NCBI GenBank assembly: GCA_910585415.1
Contig: CAJUDT010000035.1
Location: 1-21,277 of the forward strand
Length of the DNA: 21,277 nucleotides
DNA from: an uncultured Flavonifractor sp.
GTDB taxonomy: Bacteria > Bacillota > Clostridia > Oscillospirales > Oscillospiraceae
Direction: 5' to 3'
Shown in pieces: positions 6,074 to 13,496 of this stretch. The position numbers were made by a program, and so were the translations under genes. Numbering within the stretch: the stretch's first letter is position 1; every line of letters begins with the position of its first letter. Below the pieces are notes generated by a model. The model was given only the letters and a program-made list of their open reading frames with translations, did no database searches and had not been told where the DNA came from.

Positions 6074-6610
6074 ATGAAAACAAGACAACTGACCATTGAC
6101 GCAATGCTGTGCGCCATGTGCGCGGTGCTGGGCTATGTGGCCCTGGATTTGGGGAGCATCAAGCTCACCTTTGAGAGTCTGCCGGTTCTGCTGGGGGCGC
6201 TGCTGTTCGGCCCGGTGGACGGGATGTTCATCGGGGGAATCGGCACACTGCTCTACCAGCTGGTTCGCTACGGGGTGACGGCCACCACCCTGCTTTGGAT
6301 TCTGCCCTATGTGGTCTGCGGCCTGCTGGTGGGCGCGTGGGCCCGGAGGAAGGAGTTTTCCCTCAGCCGCCGGGAGACGGTGATCTTGGTGGTTGCGGCC
6401 GAGCTGGTCATTACGGTTTTGAACACGGTGGCCCTCTATGTGGACAGTAAGCTGTTCGACTACTATTTCCCCGGCTTCATCCTGGGGGCCCTGGGCCTGC
6501 GGCTGGTCATCTGCGTGGTCAAGGCCATCGCCTTCGGTATGCTTCTGCCCAGTCTTACAGAGGTGCTCCGCCGGGCCTTTGGGGCGTGGTTTGCCCAGGA
6601 GAAGCGCTGA
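6074..6610 (+). CDS. folT: ECF transporter substrate-binding S component, FolT-type folate transporter
   Basis: A 178-residue membrane protein with about six hydrophobic segments, matching the size of ECF S components. Segment 1 contains AMLCAMCAVLG, resembling the small-residue motif by which S components dock to EcfT. FESLPVLLGALLFGPVDGMF followed by IGGIGTLLYQL is a family feature. The THF riboswitch directly upstream and the folate genes on both sides make folate or a formyl-folate the likely substrate. The energising module (EcfT and two ATPases) is not in this window and is normally shared. The ATG follows GAAAGGAG by nine bases, which is the sequestered site. folC follows after one base, suggesting coupling. 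Confidence 0.88.
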   Translation: MKTRQLTIDAMLCAMCAVLGYVALDLGSIKLTFESLPVLLGALLFGPVDGMFIGGIGTLLYQLVRYGVTATTLLWILPYVVCGLLVGAWARRKEFSLSRRETVILVVAAELVITVLNTVALYVDSKLFDYYFPGFILGALGLRLVICVVKAIAFGMLLPSLTEVLRRAFGAWFAQEKR

Positions 6611-6611
6611 T

Positions 6612-8444
6612 ATGACCGCGCAGGAGGCCGTTGCCTACATCGAAACTTACACCTGGTCCTCCACCCGGCTGGGGCTGGAGCGGACCTGTGAGCTGCTGGA
6701 GCGGTTGGGGAATCCGCAGAAGAAGCTGAAATTCGTCCATGTGGCCGGGAGCAACGGCAAGGGGAGCATCTGCGCGATGCTGTCCTCCGTTCTCCGGGCG
6801 GCGGGGTACCGGGTGGGGCTGTATGTATCTCCCCACCTCCAGGCGTTCCAGGAGCGGTTCCAAATCGACGGGGCGCCGGTGTCCGAGGCGGTGTTTGCCG
6901 CCGCCGCGGAGCGGGTGCGGGAGGCCGCCGAGGCCATGGACGACCACCCCAGCCAGTTCGAGCTTTCCACCGCCGTGGGAATGCTGTGCTATCAGGAGGC
7001 CGGGTGTGAGCTTGTGGTCCTGGAGGTGGGGCTGGGGGGTGCTCTGGACTCCACCAACGCCATCGACGCGCCGGAAGCGGCGGTCATTGCCAACATCGGC
7101 CTGGAGCACACCGAATATCTGGGGAACACCCTGGAGGAGATTGCCTCCGCCAAGGCGGGGATTATCAAACCGGGGTGTGACTGCGTCTGCTACGACGGCC
7201 CGCCGGAGGCCATGGGGGTGATTCGGGAGACCTGCCGGAAACAGGGCGTCCCCCTGCACACGGCGGATTTTTCCCAGCTCCAGCCCCTGTCCCACGGATT
7301 GGACGGACAGGAATTTTTGTGGAAGGGAAAGACCCTGCGGATTCCCCTTCTGGGAGGGCACCAGCGCAACAACTGCGCGGTGGTGCTGGAGACCCTCTCG
7401 GTCCTGCGGGGCCGGGGGTGGCGTATCGGGGAAGAGGCGGTGCGAGCGGGCTTGGCCCGGACCGTCTGGCCCGCCCGGATGGAGGTGCTGGGCCGGGACC
7501 CGCTGTTTCTCCTGGACGGGGGGCACAACCCCCAGTGTGTCCAGGCTTTGACGGAGGCGCTGCGGGAGTACCTCCCCGGCCAGCGGGTGACCTTTCTCAC
7601 CGGCGTGCTGGCGGACAAGGATTACCGGACGATGCTCCATCTGGCCAAACCTCTGGCCCGGCGGTTTGTGTGCGTCACCCCGGAGAACGGGCGGGCCATG
7701 CCCGCCGAAGAGCTGGCGGAACGGCTGAAGGACGAGGGCTGCGCCGCCGTGGCCTGCGGGGACATCCCCCAGGGGATTCAGGCGGCTCTGGCGTACGGGG
7801 ACGGGCCGGTGGTGGCCTTTGGTTCGCTGTATATGGCCGGGGCCATCCGGGAGGCGTTTCCCGGCATCTACCGAAGCTGGGTGCGCAGGCGGGGCATTCA
7901 GGCCCGGGAGAGCCTGCCGCCGGAGGAACGGGAGGCCCTGTCCCAACGAGCGGCGGAAACCGTCTCCGCCCTGCCGGAGCTCCAGCGGGCGGAGACGGTG
8001 CTTCTGTACCGGGCGATACACGGGGAGGTCCGGCTGGAGGCCCTGGAGGAATACTTGAAGAGCCAGGGCAAGCGGGTGGCCTATCCTTTGTGCGTCAGCG
8101 GAACCGAGATGACCGCTAGGCTGCCCCACGGTGAGGACGCCTGGACAGAGGGGCGGTACGGCATTCCGGAACCCCTCCGGGAGCGGTCCGAGGAAATCCC
8201 GCCGGAGGAACTTGATTTGGTGGTCTGCCCCTGCACGGCGTTTGACGAAGCCTGTCGGCGGATGGGCATGGGAGCGGGGTTCTATGACCGGTATTTGAAG
8301 GGCTGTGTCAACGCGGCTGTGATCGCCGTAGCCTTCGAGTGCCAGAAAAACGCCCAGCTCCCCGCCGCCCCCTGGGACAGGCCCATGGACCTGATTGCGA
8401 CGGAAAACGGGGTCTACCGCAGGAAGGCCGGAAAAAACGCATAA
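6612..8444 (+). CDS. folC: Fusion: folylpolyglutamate synthase (FolC) + 5-formyl-THF cyclo-ligase
   Basis: A 610-residue two-domain protein. Residues 1 to about 420 are FolC, which adds glutamates to folates with ATP: HVAGSNGKGS at 43-52 (P-loop), VLEVGLGGALDSTNA, NIGLEHTEYLGNTLEEIASA, GGHQRNNCAVV, WPARMEV, DGGHNP at 302-307 and FGSLYMAGAIRE. Residues about 421-610 are a full-length 5-formyl-THF cyclo-ligase, which makes 5,10-methenyl-THF from 5-formyl-THF with ATP: RRRGIQARESLPPEERE at the N-end, GIPEP, DLVVCPCTAFDEACRR, the nucleotide/Mg loop MGMGAGFYDRYL at 551-562 and DLIATENGVYR. The frame is open across the junction with no stop or frameshift. The ATG is one base after the folT stop, and AGGAG lies inside folT. 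It ends six bases before a strong terminator. Whether the FolC domain also has dihydrofolate synthase activity cannot be told by eye. Confidence 0.92.
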   Translation: MTAQEAVAYIETYTWSSTRLGLERTCELLERLGNPQKKLKFVHVAGSNGKGSICAMLSSVLRAAGYRVGLYVSPHLQAFQERFQIDGAPVSEAVFAAAAERVREAAEAMDDHPSQFELSTAVGMLCYQEAGCELVVLEVGLGGALDSTNAIDAPEAAVIANIGLEHTEYLGNTLEEIASAKAGIIKPGCDCVCYDGPPEAMGVIRETCRKQGVPLHTADFSQLQPLSHGLDGQEFLWKGKTLRIPLLGGHQRNNCAVVLETLSVLRGRGWRIGEEAVRAGLARTVWPARMEVLGRDPLFLLDGGHNPQCVQALTEALREYLPGQRVTFLTGVLADKDYRTMLHLAKPLARRFVCVTPENGRAMPAEELAERLKDEGCAAVACGDIPQGIQAALAYGDGPVVAFGSLYMAGAIREAFPGIYRSWVRRRGIQARESLPPEEREALSQRAAETVSALPELQRAETVLLYRAIHGEVRLEALEEYLKSQGKRVAYPLCVSGTEMTARLPHGEDAWTEGRYGIPEPLRERSEEIPPEELDLVVCPCTAFDEACRRMGMGAGFYDRYLKGCVNAAVIAVAFECQKNAQLPAAPWDRPMDLIATENGVYRRKAGKNA

Positions 8445-8449
8445 AAAAA

Positions 8450-8487
8450 CATACCGCAGCGGGGAATGAAGCGCCCGCTGCGGTATG
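8450..8487. terminator. Bidirectional rho-independent terminator
   Basis: Arms CATACCGCAGCGGG (8450-8463) and CCCGCTGCGGTATG (8474-8487) pair over 14 bases with a ten-base loop. On plus it is followed by CTTTTGC and ends the folate operon. On minus it is followed by seven T and ends the hemolysin III-like gene. Two convergent operons share it. Confidence 0.92.
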
Positions 8488-8494
8488 CTTTTGC

Positions 8495-9253
8495 TTACAG
8501 ATAGGCCACCACCTGATACATCAGCAGGAAGTGGCACAGGGTACCCGCCAGGATGAACACATGGAAAATCTCGTGACAGCCAAAGCGGGGATTATTCCGT
8601 CCGGGCCACTTGACGGCGTAGAGCACACCGCCCACGGTGTAGAGAATCCCACCGGCCAGCAGCCAGGCGAAGCCCGCCACAGGCAGGCGCTGGAGCATGG
8701 GGACAATCGCCGCCGCGCCCATCCAGCCCATGGCCATATAGAGCCCCGCCGTCACCCAGCGGGGGGAGGTAATCCACGCCACGCAGAGAATCAGCCCCAG
8801 CAGGGCCACCCCCCAGGCGATGCCCAGAAGGGTCCAGCCCCAGGCCCCCTGCTCCCGGAGGACCACCAGACACATGGGGGTGTAGGTCCCGGCAATCAGG
8901 ATATAAATCGAGGTGTGGTCCAGCTTGCGCAGGCGGACGCGGCCCTTGACACTGGTGTTGAGACAGTGATAGAGGGTGCTGTTGGTATAGAGGACCACCA
9001 TGCTCAGGCCGAAAATCAGGAAGGAAATCCGATGCCACCCGCTGCACCCCAGCAGGGAGGCCCTGCCCAGCAGCAGTACGGTCCCCACCAGGGCCAGCAC
9101 CGCCCCCAGTCCGTGGGTGATGGCCGACCAGGGCCGCAGGCCGTCGTAAGGGTCCCGGTCCTTTTCCCGGACCTTTGCGGGCTTGGCCTGGGCGGCACGG
9201 TACAGAACGCCCTCAAGAGGGGCTGCGGATAAATTGCGCTCCATTGGATTCAT
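8495..9253 (-). CDS. Hemolysin III family membrane protein (TrhA/YqfA, PAQR-like)
   Basis: A 252-residue protein with about seven hydrophobic segments after a 45-residue polar N-terminus. The putative metal-site residues of the hemolysin III/PAQR family are present: H47 in ITHGLG, H96 in STLYHCL, D112-H113 in LDHTSIYILIAGTYTP, and H227, H231 and H241 in CHEIFHVFILAGTLCHF. Bacterial members have been linked to membrane lipid homeostasis; haemolysis itself is doubtful. The ATG at 9253 follows GGTGGT with seven-base spacing and its own promoter, so the longer upstream frame was not used. Monocistronic, ending at the bidirectional terminator. Confidence 0.9.
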   Translation of the reverse strand: MNPMERNLSAAPLEGVLYRAAQAKPAKVREKDRDPYDGLRPWSAITHGLGAVLALVGTVLLLGRASLLGCSGWHRISFLIFGLSMVVLYTNSTLYHCLNTSVKGRVRLRKLDHTSIYILIAGTYTPMCLVVLREQGAWGWTLLGIAWGVALLGLILCVAWITSPRWVTAGLYMAMGWMGAAAIVPMLQRLPVAGFAWLLAGGILYTVGGVLYAVKWPGRNNPRFGCHEIFHVFILAGTLCHFLLMYQVVAYL

Positions 9254-9278
9254 TTGGTACACCACCTTTGCTGAGGAT

Positions 9279-9308
9279 AGTATACCACACATTGGGTAAA
9301 ATAATCAA
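9279..9308 (-). promoter_or_regulatory. Promoter of the hemolysin III-like gene
   Basis: On minus: -35 TTGATT at 9308-9303, an 18-base spacer, and -10 TATACT at 9284-9279 preceded by TGG, giving an extended -10. It is 25 bases before the ATG, so the leader is very short. The surrounding DNA is AT-rich, unlike the rest of the window. Confidence 0.75.
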
Positions 9309-9346
9309 TAGAAACTTTGAATATAATTTTGAAAATCATATAAAGC

Positions 9347-9362
9347 CTCCACCCAGATGGAG
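9347..9362 (-). terminator. Weak hairpin after the unknown membrane-protein gene
   Basis: CTCCA (9347-9351) and TGGAG (9358-9362) form a 5-bp stem with a six-base loop about ten bases after the stop at 9373. On the minus strand it is followed by GCTTTATATGATTTTC. A weak rho-independent terminator is plausible, but the stem is short. Confidence 0.4.
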
Positions 9363-9372
9363 CAGGGCAGAT

Positions 9373-9870
9373 TCAGGCCAGATGTCCAAACCAGCCCGAG
9401 GCCGCTGAAGCCAGCACATACAGCACGATTTCCAGCACCAGATGCCAGCGCTTCCGGCGGAGCCGCTGGAGGTTCCACCAGCAGTTGACCTCTTCCTGCC
9501 GAAAAATAGCCGCCAGCAGGACCCCCCGGCCCAGAAGGACCATCAGGGAGAGCATGGCATAGCTGCTCATAGCCGCCGCGCCGCCGAACTGGAACAGCCC
9601 GACCACGTCCCCCGCGCCGATGAACACCGAAATACACAAAAGGGCCAGAGCCGGCCAGCTTCCCCGGTAAAGGGCCCACAGCTCCACCGCCGTGGGGAGC
9701 AGTCCCACCGCCAGTCCCGCATATACCAGCGGAAGTGTCCCGGCCGGGTAGGTGTCGCGCAGGCTGGAGCGGAGTACGTTTACCACGGGCATGGCCCGCA
9801 GGAGCAGGTTGAGCCCCAGCAGAAGCAGCATGAGCCTGCGGCCCCGCCGTTCGGTTTCATTATAGTTCAT
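9373..9870 (-). CDS. Unknown integral membrane protein
   Basis: A 165-residue protein I do not recognise. It starts MNYNETERRGRRLMLLLLGL with a positively charged N-terminus, followed by about four to five hydrophobic segments, including LPLVYAGLAVGLLPTAVELW, ALALLCISVFIGAGDVVGLF and LSLMVLLGRGVLLAAIF. A basic stretch (LQRLRRKRWH) precedes the last segment. No catalytic motif is visible. AAGGAGG eight bases before the ATG at 9870 fixes the start. It is transcribed alone, divergently from the NUDIX gene, from promoters that overlap. Confidence 0.75.
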   Translation of the reverse strand: MNYNETERRGRRLMLLLLGLNLLLRAMPVVNVLRSSLRDTYPAGTLPLVYAGLAVGLLPTAVELWALYRGSWPALALLCISVFIGAGDVVGLFQFGGAAAMSSYAMLSLMVLLGRGVLLAAIFRQEEVNCWWNLQRLRRKRWHLVLEIVLYVLASAASGWFGHLA

Positions 9871-9897
9871 ATCGACGGCCTCCTTTTCGCTACGGCT

Positions 9898-9927
9898 ATC
9901 ATACCACGCCCCCTTGTGCTGGCGCAA
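9898..9927 (-). promoter_or_regulatory. Promoter of the unknown membrane-protein gene
   Basis: On minus: -35 TTGCGC at 9927-9922, an 18-base spacer and -10 TATGAT at 9903-9898 with TGG before it (extended -10). It lies 28 bases before the ATG. Its -35 sits inside the spacer of the divergent plus-strand promoter at 9914-9943. Confidence 0.55.
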
Positions 9928-9943
9928 GACCTTGTGTTATCAT
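9914..9943 (+). promoter_or_regulatory. Promoter of the NUDIX-S41 operon
   Basis: TTGTGC at 9914-9919, an 18-base spacer and TATCAT at 9938-9943. The predicted start near 9950 gives a leader of about 40 bases to the TTG start at 9990. It interleaves with the minus-strand promoter at 9898-9927, so polymerase binding may be mutually exclusive. Confidence 0.5.
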
Positions 9944-9989
9944 AGAGGCGTACGGTACAGCCGGATACGGCAACAGGGAGGACAAGCCT

Positions 9990-10559
9990 TTGTATATCGA
10001 CAGCATTCGCGCCTATGTGCCCCAGGACGCCCAGGAGGCGGCGGACCGGGCCATGATTCTGGACTACATCGCCCGGTTTCCCGACATACTCAGCCGGGAG
10101 AATCCGATTGCCCACATCTCCAGCTCCGGCTTTGTGGTCAACGCCGACGCCTCCAAGGTCCTGATGGCCCACCACAATATTTTTCGGGTGTGGGCCTGGA
10201 CCGGGGGCCACGCCGACGGGGAGACGGACCTGCTCTCCGTGGCCCTGCGGGAGGCCAGGGAGGAGACCGGGGCGGTCCATATTCTTCCGTTGTCTACGGA
10301 GATTGCCTCAGTGGACATCCTGCCCGTGTGGGGGCATGTGAAGCGGGGAAAGTACGTATGTGCCCACCAGCATTTGAATGTATCCTACCTGCTGACCGCC
10401 GACGAGGGGGACCCTCTGCAAAACCGGGAGGGGGAGAACACCCAGGTGGCGTGGCTGGACGCGGAGAGGATGTTGGAAATCACCAATGAGTGGCAGATGG
10501 ATTACGTATATACCAAGCTCCTGGACCGGGCCCGCTCGCTGCTGAGGGGAGCCCGATGA
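9990..10559 (+). CDS. NUDIX hydrolase
   Basis: A 189-residue NUDIX protein that should cleave a nucleoside diphosphate linked to another group; the substrate is unknown. The Nudix box is GGHADGETDLLSVALREAREET followed by GA, of the GGHxDGExDLLxVALREAxEETG type. The catalytic REAREETG is intact, while the loop before it is one residue shorter than in MutT, with compensating length after. TSSGF-like ISSSGFVVN before it and YVCAHQHLNVSYLLTA after it fit the fold. The start is TTG at 9990, chosen because GGAGG ends eight bases upstream and no ATG is suitable. The S41-like lipoprotein gene begins one base after its stop. Confidence 0.85.
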   Translation: MYIDSIRAYVPQDAQEAADRAMILDYIARFPDILSRENPIAHISSSGFVVNADASKVLMAHHNIFRVWAWTGGHADGETDLLSVALREAREETGAVHILPLSTEIASVDILPVWGHVKRGKYVCAHQHLNVSYLLTADEGDPLQNREGENTQVAWLDAERMLEITNEWQMDYVYTKLLDRARSLLRGAR

Positions 10560-10560
10560 G

Positions 10561-12003
10561 ATGAGGAAGAGATGGTTTGCCGGGGTCCTGGCGGTGCTGC
10601 TGCTGGCGGGGTGTACCCCCGCTGTGCCGGAGCCGTCCCCTGTTCCGACCCCTGCGCCTGTACAGACTCCGGCCCCCACGCCCACCCCGGCGAGGTCCCT
10701 GGAGCTGGATGGGTTTTTACAGGAAATCAACGCCCGGCGCAGAGCCGTCATTGAGGACGGGGAGCCGTTGGACATCACCCCTTGGACGCCGGATTTTTCG
10801 GAGCAGAACGATACCTTCACCCAGGCGGAGCTAGAGGTACTGACCACCCCCCGCGAGCTGGAGCAGGAACCAGTCCTTGCGCAGCTGCAAGAGGATGCGG
10901 AGACGTTTTTTACCCTCCTGCGGACCACCTATGGGGCGTATGAGTATTTCGGCGGGGATGAAGTTTTCCTGCCCCTGCGGGACCAGGTGTTGGAGGAACT
11001 GGCACTGGAAGGCCGGGTCCTTTACAGACATACCCTGCAAGATTTGCTGTACAACGTCCTCTCCCCGGTTATCCGGGATGGGCATTTCAAGATTGGGGAC
11101 CGGTCGCTGATACATGACAAGGGACTGTATATGTACTATGTCCCCGGTCTGTATTTCACCGATACCGCCGGTCTGGACCTGGCCTATGTAAAGCCAACGG
11201 TGGGGCCGGATGGGGCTATTGTGTACTGGTTCGCCGCCCTGAGCCATGACGGCTCGGACCTGCCAAGCACCCTGGGCGGCTATGACCTTCACTGGGAACA
11301 GGCCGGATACGGCGGGATAGAGGACTGGAAAAACGGGGTCGTGTTTTCCGAGCGGGAGCAGGACGGCATCCCCGTGCTGGTGTCCCGAGGGATGTATTCC
11401 GAAACGCCGGAGGGACAGGCCCAGCTGGACCGCTTCGCCGCCTGCGGCGAGGAGTACGCAGATGTGTCCCCGCTGGTGTTTGATTTGCGGTTCAATCCGG
11501 GCGGCATGAGCAACTACTTCATGTATTGGGCCTGGGGCTGGACCGGGCAGCAGGTTCGGCCCCGCAATGCGGGAGGCCACCGGTTTAGTCAACTGGGCTG
11601 TTTTCAGGTCCAGTCCTACCCCAAGGAGCAGATGGGAACTTGGGGAACCTGGTCTGCCGATGGACAATGGATTGAGCGGGAGGGGCTCACCCTCGTCCTT
11701 ATGGACAAGGGCATAGCCTCCGCCGGGGAAGAGGCGGTGGAGCGTCTGCACTCGGTGGAAAATGTCGTGTTCCTGGGCGGGCCCACCAGCGGGTGTTCCC
11801 TGGTGTCCAACAACATCCACATCTATCTCCCCCGTACAGGGCTGGAGCTCTACTTTGGCACTGGCCTGAGTTTCCACGACACCATAGACAACATCGACGG
11901 CACCGGTAATCTCCCCGACCTGTGGGTGGAGCCCGCCGACGCCCTGGACGCGGCGGTGCGTCTGTGCCGGTATTACGGAGTGGCTGGCAAAACCGCACCC
12001 TGA
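10561..12003 (+). CDS. Lipoprotein with S41 (C-terminal processing/tricorn-type) peptidase-like domain
   Basis: A 480-residue predicted lipoprotein. Signal peptide MRKRWFAGVLAVLLLAGC has a lipobox LAGC with lipid-attached Cys18, followed by a proline/threonine-rich linker to about residue 45. The body resembles S41 serine peptidases: DGHF at 173-176, DLRFNPGG at 308-315 (usual DLRxNxGG), and IASAGEEAVERL at 385-396, where Ser387 is the candidate nucleophile, followed by GGPTSG. I see no PDZ domain. It should act outside the membrane on peptides or cell-envelope proteins; substrate unknown. The gene is adjacent to the NUDIX gene and translation is probably coupled. It could be an inactive family member, as the His and Lys/Glu partners cannot be confirmed by eye. 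Confidence 0.75.
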   Translation: MRKRWFAGVLAVLLLAGCTPAVPEPSPVPTPAPVQTPAPTPTPARSLELDGFLQEINARRRAVIEDGEPLDITPWTPDFSEQNDTFTQAELEVLTTPRELEQEPVLAQLQEDAETFFTLLRTTYGAYEYFGGDEVFLPLRDQVLEELALEGRVLYRHTLQDLLYNVLSPVIRDGHFKIGDRSLIHDKGLYMYYVPGLYFTDTAGLDLAYVKPTVGPDGAIVYWFAALSHDGSDLPSTLGGYDLHWEQAGYGGIEDWKNGVVFSEREQDGIPVLVSRGMYSETPEGQAQLDRFAACGEEYADVSPLVFDLRFNPGGMSNYFMYWAWGWTGQQVRPRNAGGHRFSQLGCFQVQSYPKEQMGTWGTWSADGQWIEREGLTLVLMDKGIASAGEEAVERLHSVENVVFLGGPTSGCSLVSNNIHIYLPRTGLELYFGTGLSFHDTIDNIDGTGNLPDLWVEPADALDAAVRLCRYYGVAGKTAP

Positions 12004-12016
12004 GTGATATTCACTC

Positions 12017-12046
12017 TTGCCCTGTCTCCAGGATTTCCCGTATAAT
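12017..12046 (+). promoter_or_regulatory. Promoter of the purine permease gene
   Basis: TTGCCC at 12017-12022, an 18-base spacer and a perfect TATAAT at 12041-12046. The start site should be near 12052, leaving a leader of about 48 bases to the ATG at 12101. That is too short for a purine or PreQ1-sized aptamer plus platform, and none is seen. Confidence 0.7.
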
Positions 12047-12100
12047 AGAGCCATACAAAAGCACAAGCCCAAAAACAACGGATATTGAGAGGAAGGTATT

Positions 12101-13444
12101 ATGAAGCAGCCCAAGCAGGCGCAGTCTGTGAGCGTCAACAACATCTACCGTCTGGACGGACGGGTGCCCATCGGCGCCGCCATACCCTTCGGCCTCCAGC
12201 ACATCCTGGCCATGTTCGTGGCCAATCTGGCCCCCATTACCATCATTGCCGGGGCGGGGGGGCTGGACACCGCTTCCATCGCGATTCTCCTGCAAAACGC
12301 CATGTTCGTGGCGGGTATTGCCACCCTGATTCAGCTCTATCCCGTCTGGAAAATCGGTTCCAGGCTCCCGGTGGTCATGGGGGTGAGCTTCACCTTTGTA
12401 GCGGTCCTGAGCACCGTGGCCGCCAATTATGGCTATCCATCGGTGGTGGGCGCGGTGCTGGTGGGGGGACTCTTCGAGGGGACCCTAGGCCTGCTGGCCC
12501 GGTACTGGCGAAAGATTATTACCCCCATTGTAGCCGCCTCGGTGGTGACGGCAATCGGCTTCTCCCTCTTCACCGTGGGGGCCCGCTCCTTCGGCGGCGG
12601 GTACGCGGAGGATTTTGGCTCGGTGGAAAACCTGCTCCTGGGCGGGCTCACCCTGGCGGTGTGTCTGGTGTGGAACGCCCTGGCCAAGGGTTACCTCAAG
12701 CAGCTCAGTGTTCTGGCGGGCCTGATTGTGGGCTATCTTGCCGCCATCTGCATGGGCAAGGTGGACCTGAGCGCCCTGCTGTCCGGGGGACTGGTGTCCC
12801 TGCCCCGGCTGCTGCCTTATGTGCCGGAGTTCCACGCGGGGGCCATTTTGCCGGTGTGCATTATTTTCCTGGTCTCGGCGGCGGAGACGATTGGGGACAC
12901 CTCCGCCCTGGTGTCCGGCGGGCTGGAGCGGGAGATTACCGGGGAGGAAATTTCCGGTTCTCTGGCCTGCGACGGCTACGCCTCGGCGGTGTCCGGCCTC
13001 TTCGGCTGTCCCCCGGTGACCAGCTTTTCCCAGAACGTGGGCCTGGTGGCCATGACCAAGGTGGTCAACCGGTTTACCATCATGACCGGGGCGGTGTGTA
13101 TGCTCCTGGCCGGACTGCTGCCGCCGGTGGGGAACTTTTTCGCCTCCCTGCCCGAGTCGGTGCTGGGCGGGTGTACGATTATGATGTTTGGCTCCATTGT
13201 GGTGTCCGGGATGCAGATGATTGCCGCCTGCGGCTTCTCACAAAGGAATATCACCATTGCCGCCCTGTCCCTGTCCGTCGGCATCGGCTTCACCTCCGCC
13301 AGTGAGGCGGATATCTGGAGCAGGTTCCCGGAGCTGCTGCGCTCGGTCTTTGCCGAGAACGTGGTAGCGGTGGTCTTTGTGGTCTCCATCGTCCTCAGCC
13401 TGCTCCTGCCGAAGGATATGGACATCAAAAAGCCGGAAGAATAA
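12101..13444 (+). CDS. NCS2-family purine (xanthine/uric acid) permease
   Basis: A 447-residue transporter of the nucleobase:cation symporter-2 family with about 12-14 hydrophobic segments. Key family sites: IPFGLQHILAMFVANLAPIT in TM1, VSAAETIGDTSAL around TM8 (conserved substrate-binding Glu) and TSFSQNVGLVAMTKVVNR around TM10. The QNVG form of the TM10 motif points to xanthine or urate rather than uracil, which usually has ENIG. It has its own promoter; AGGAAGG precedes the ATG. No purine catabolic gene is adjacent, so the substrate is inferred from sequence only. A weak GCCCC/GGGGC hairpin at 13450-13467 follows. Confidence 0.88.
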   Translation: MKQPKQAQSVSVNNIYRLDGRVPIGAAIPFGLQHILAMFVANLAPITIIAGAGGLDTASIAILLQNAMFVAGIATLIQLYPVWKIGSRLPVVMGVSFTFVAVLSTVAANYGYPSVVGAVLVGGLFEGTLGLLARYWRKIITPIVAASVVTAIGFSLFTVGARSFGGGYAEDFGSVENLLLGGLTLAVCLVWNALAKGYLKQLSVLAGLIVGYLAAICMGKVDLSALLSGGLVSLPRLLPYVPEFHAGAILPVCIIFLVSAAETIGDTSALVSGGLEREITGEEISGSLACDGYASAVSGLFGCPPVTSFSQNVGLVAMTKVVNRFTIMTGAVCMLLAGLLPPVGNFFASLPESVLGGCTIMMFGSIVVSGMQMIAACGFSQRNITIAALSLSVGIGFTSASEADIWSRFPELLRSVFAENVVAVVFVVSIVLSLLLPKDMDIKKPEE

Positions 13445-13496
13445 ATTCCGCCCCGGATTTTTGGGGCATACTATCCATCAAAAAGGGGGGAGCGTC

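Noticed and set aside
5875..6099. GTG-started 74-codon frame after AGGAGG, across the riboswitch
   Set aside because: It runs through the whole THF aptamer and into folT in another frame; the sequence is explained by RNA structure, not coding.
6555..8537. 660-codon minus-strand open frame opposite folC/cyclo-ligase
   Set aside because: Shadow of a gene with clear motifs; it also runs through the bidirectional terminator.
12047..12100. Purine riboswitch upstream of the NCS2 permease
   Set aside because: The leader from the TATAAT promoter is only about 48 bases, too short for an aptamer, and no purine-aptamer core is visible.
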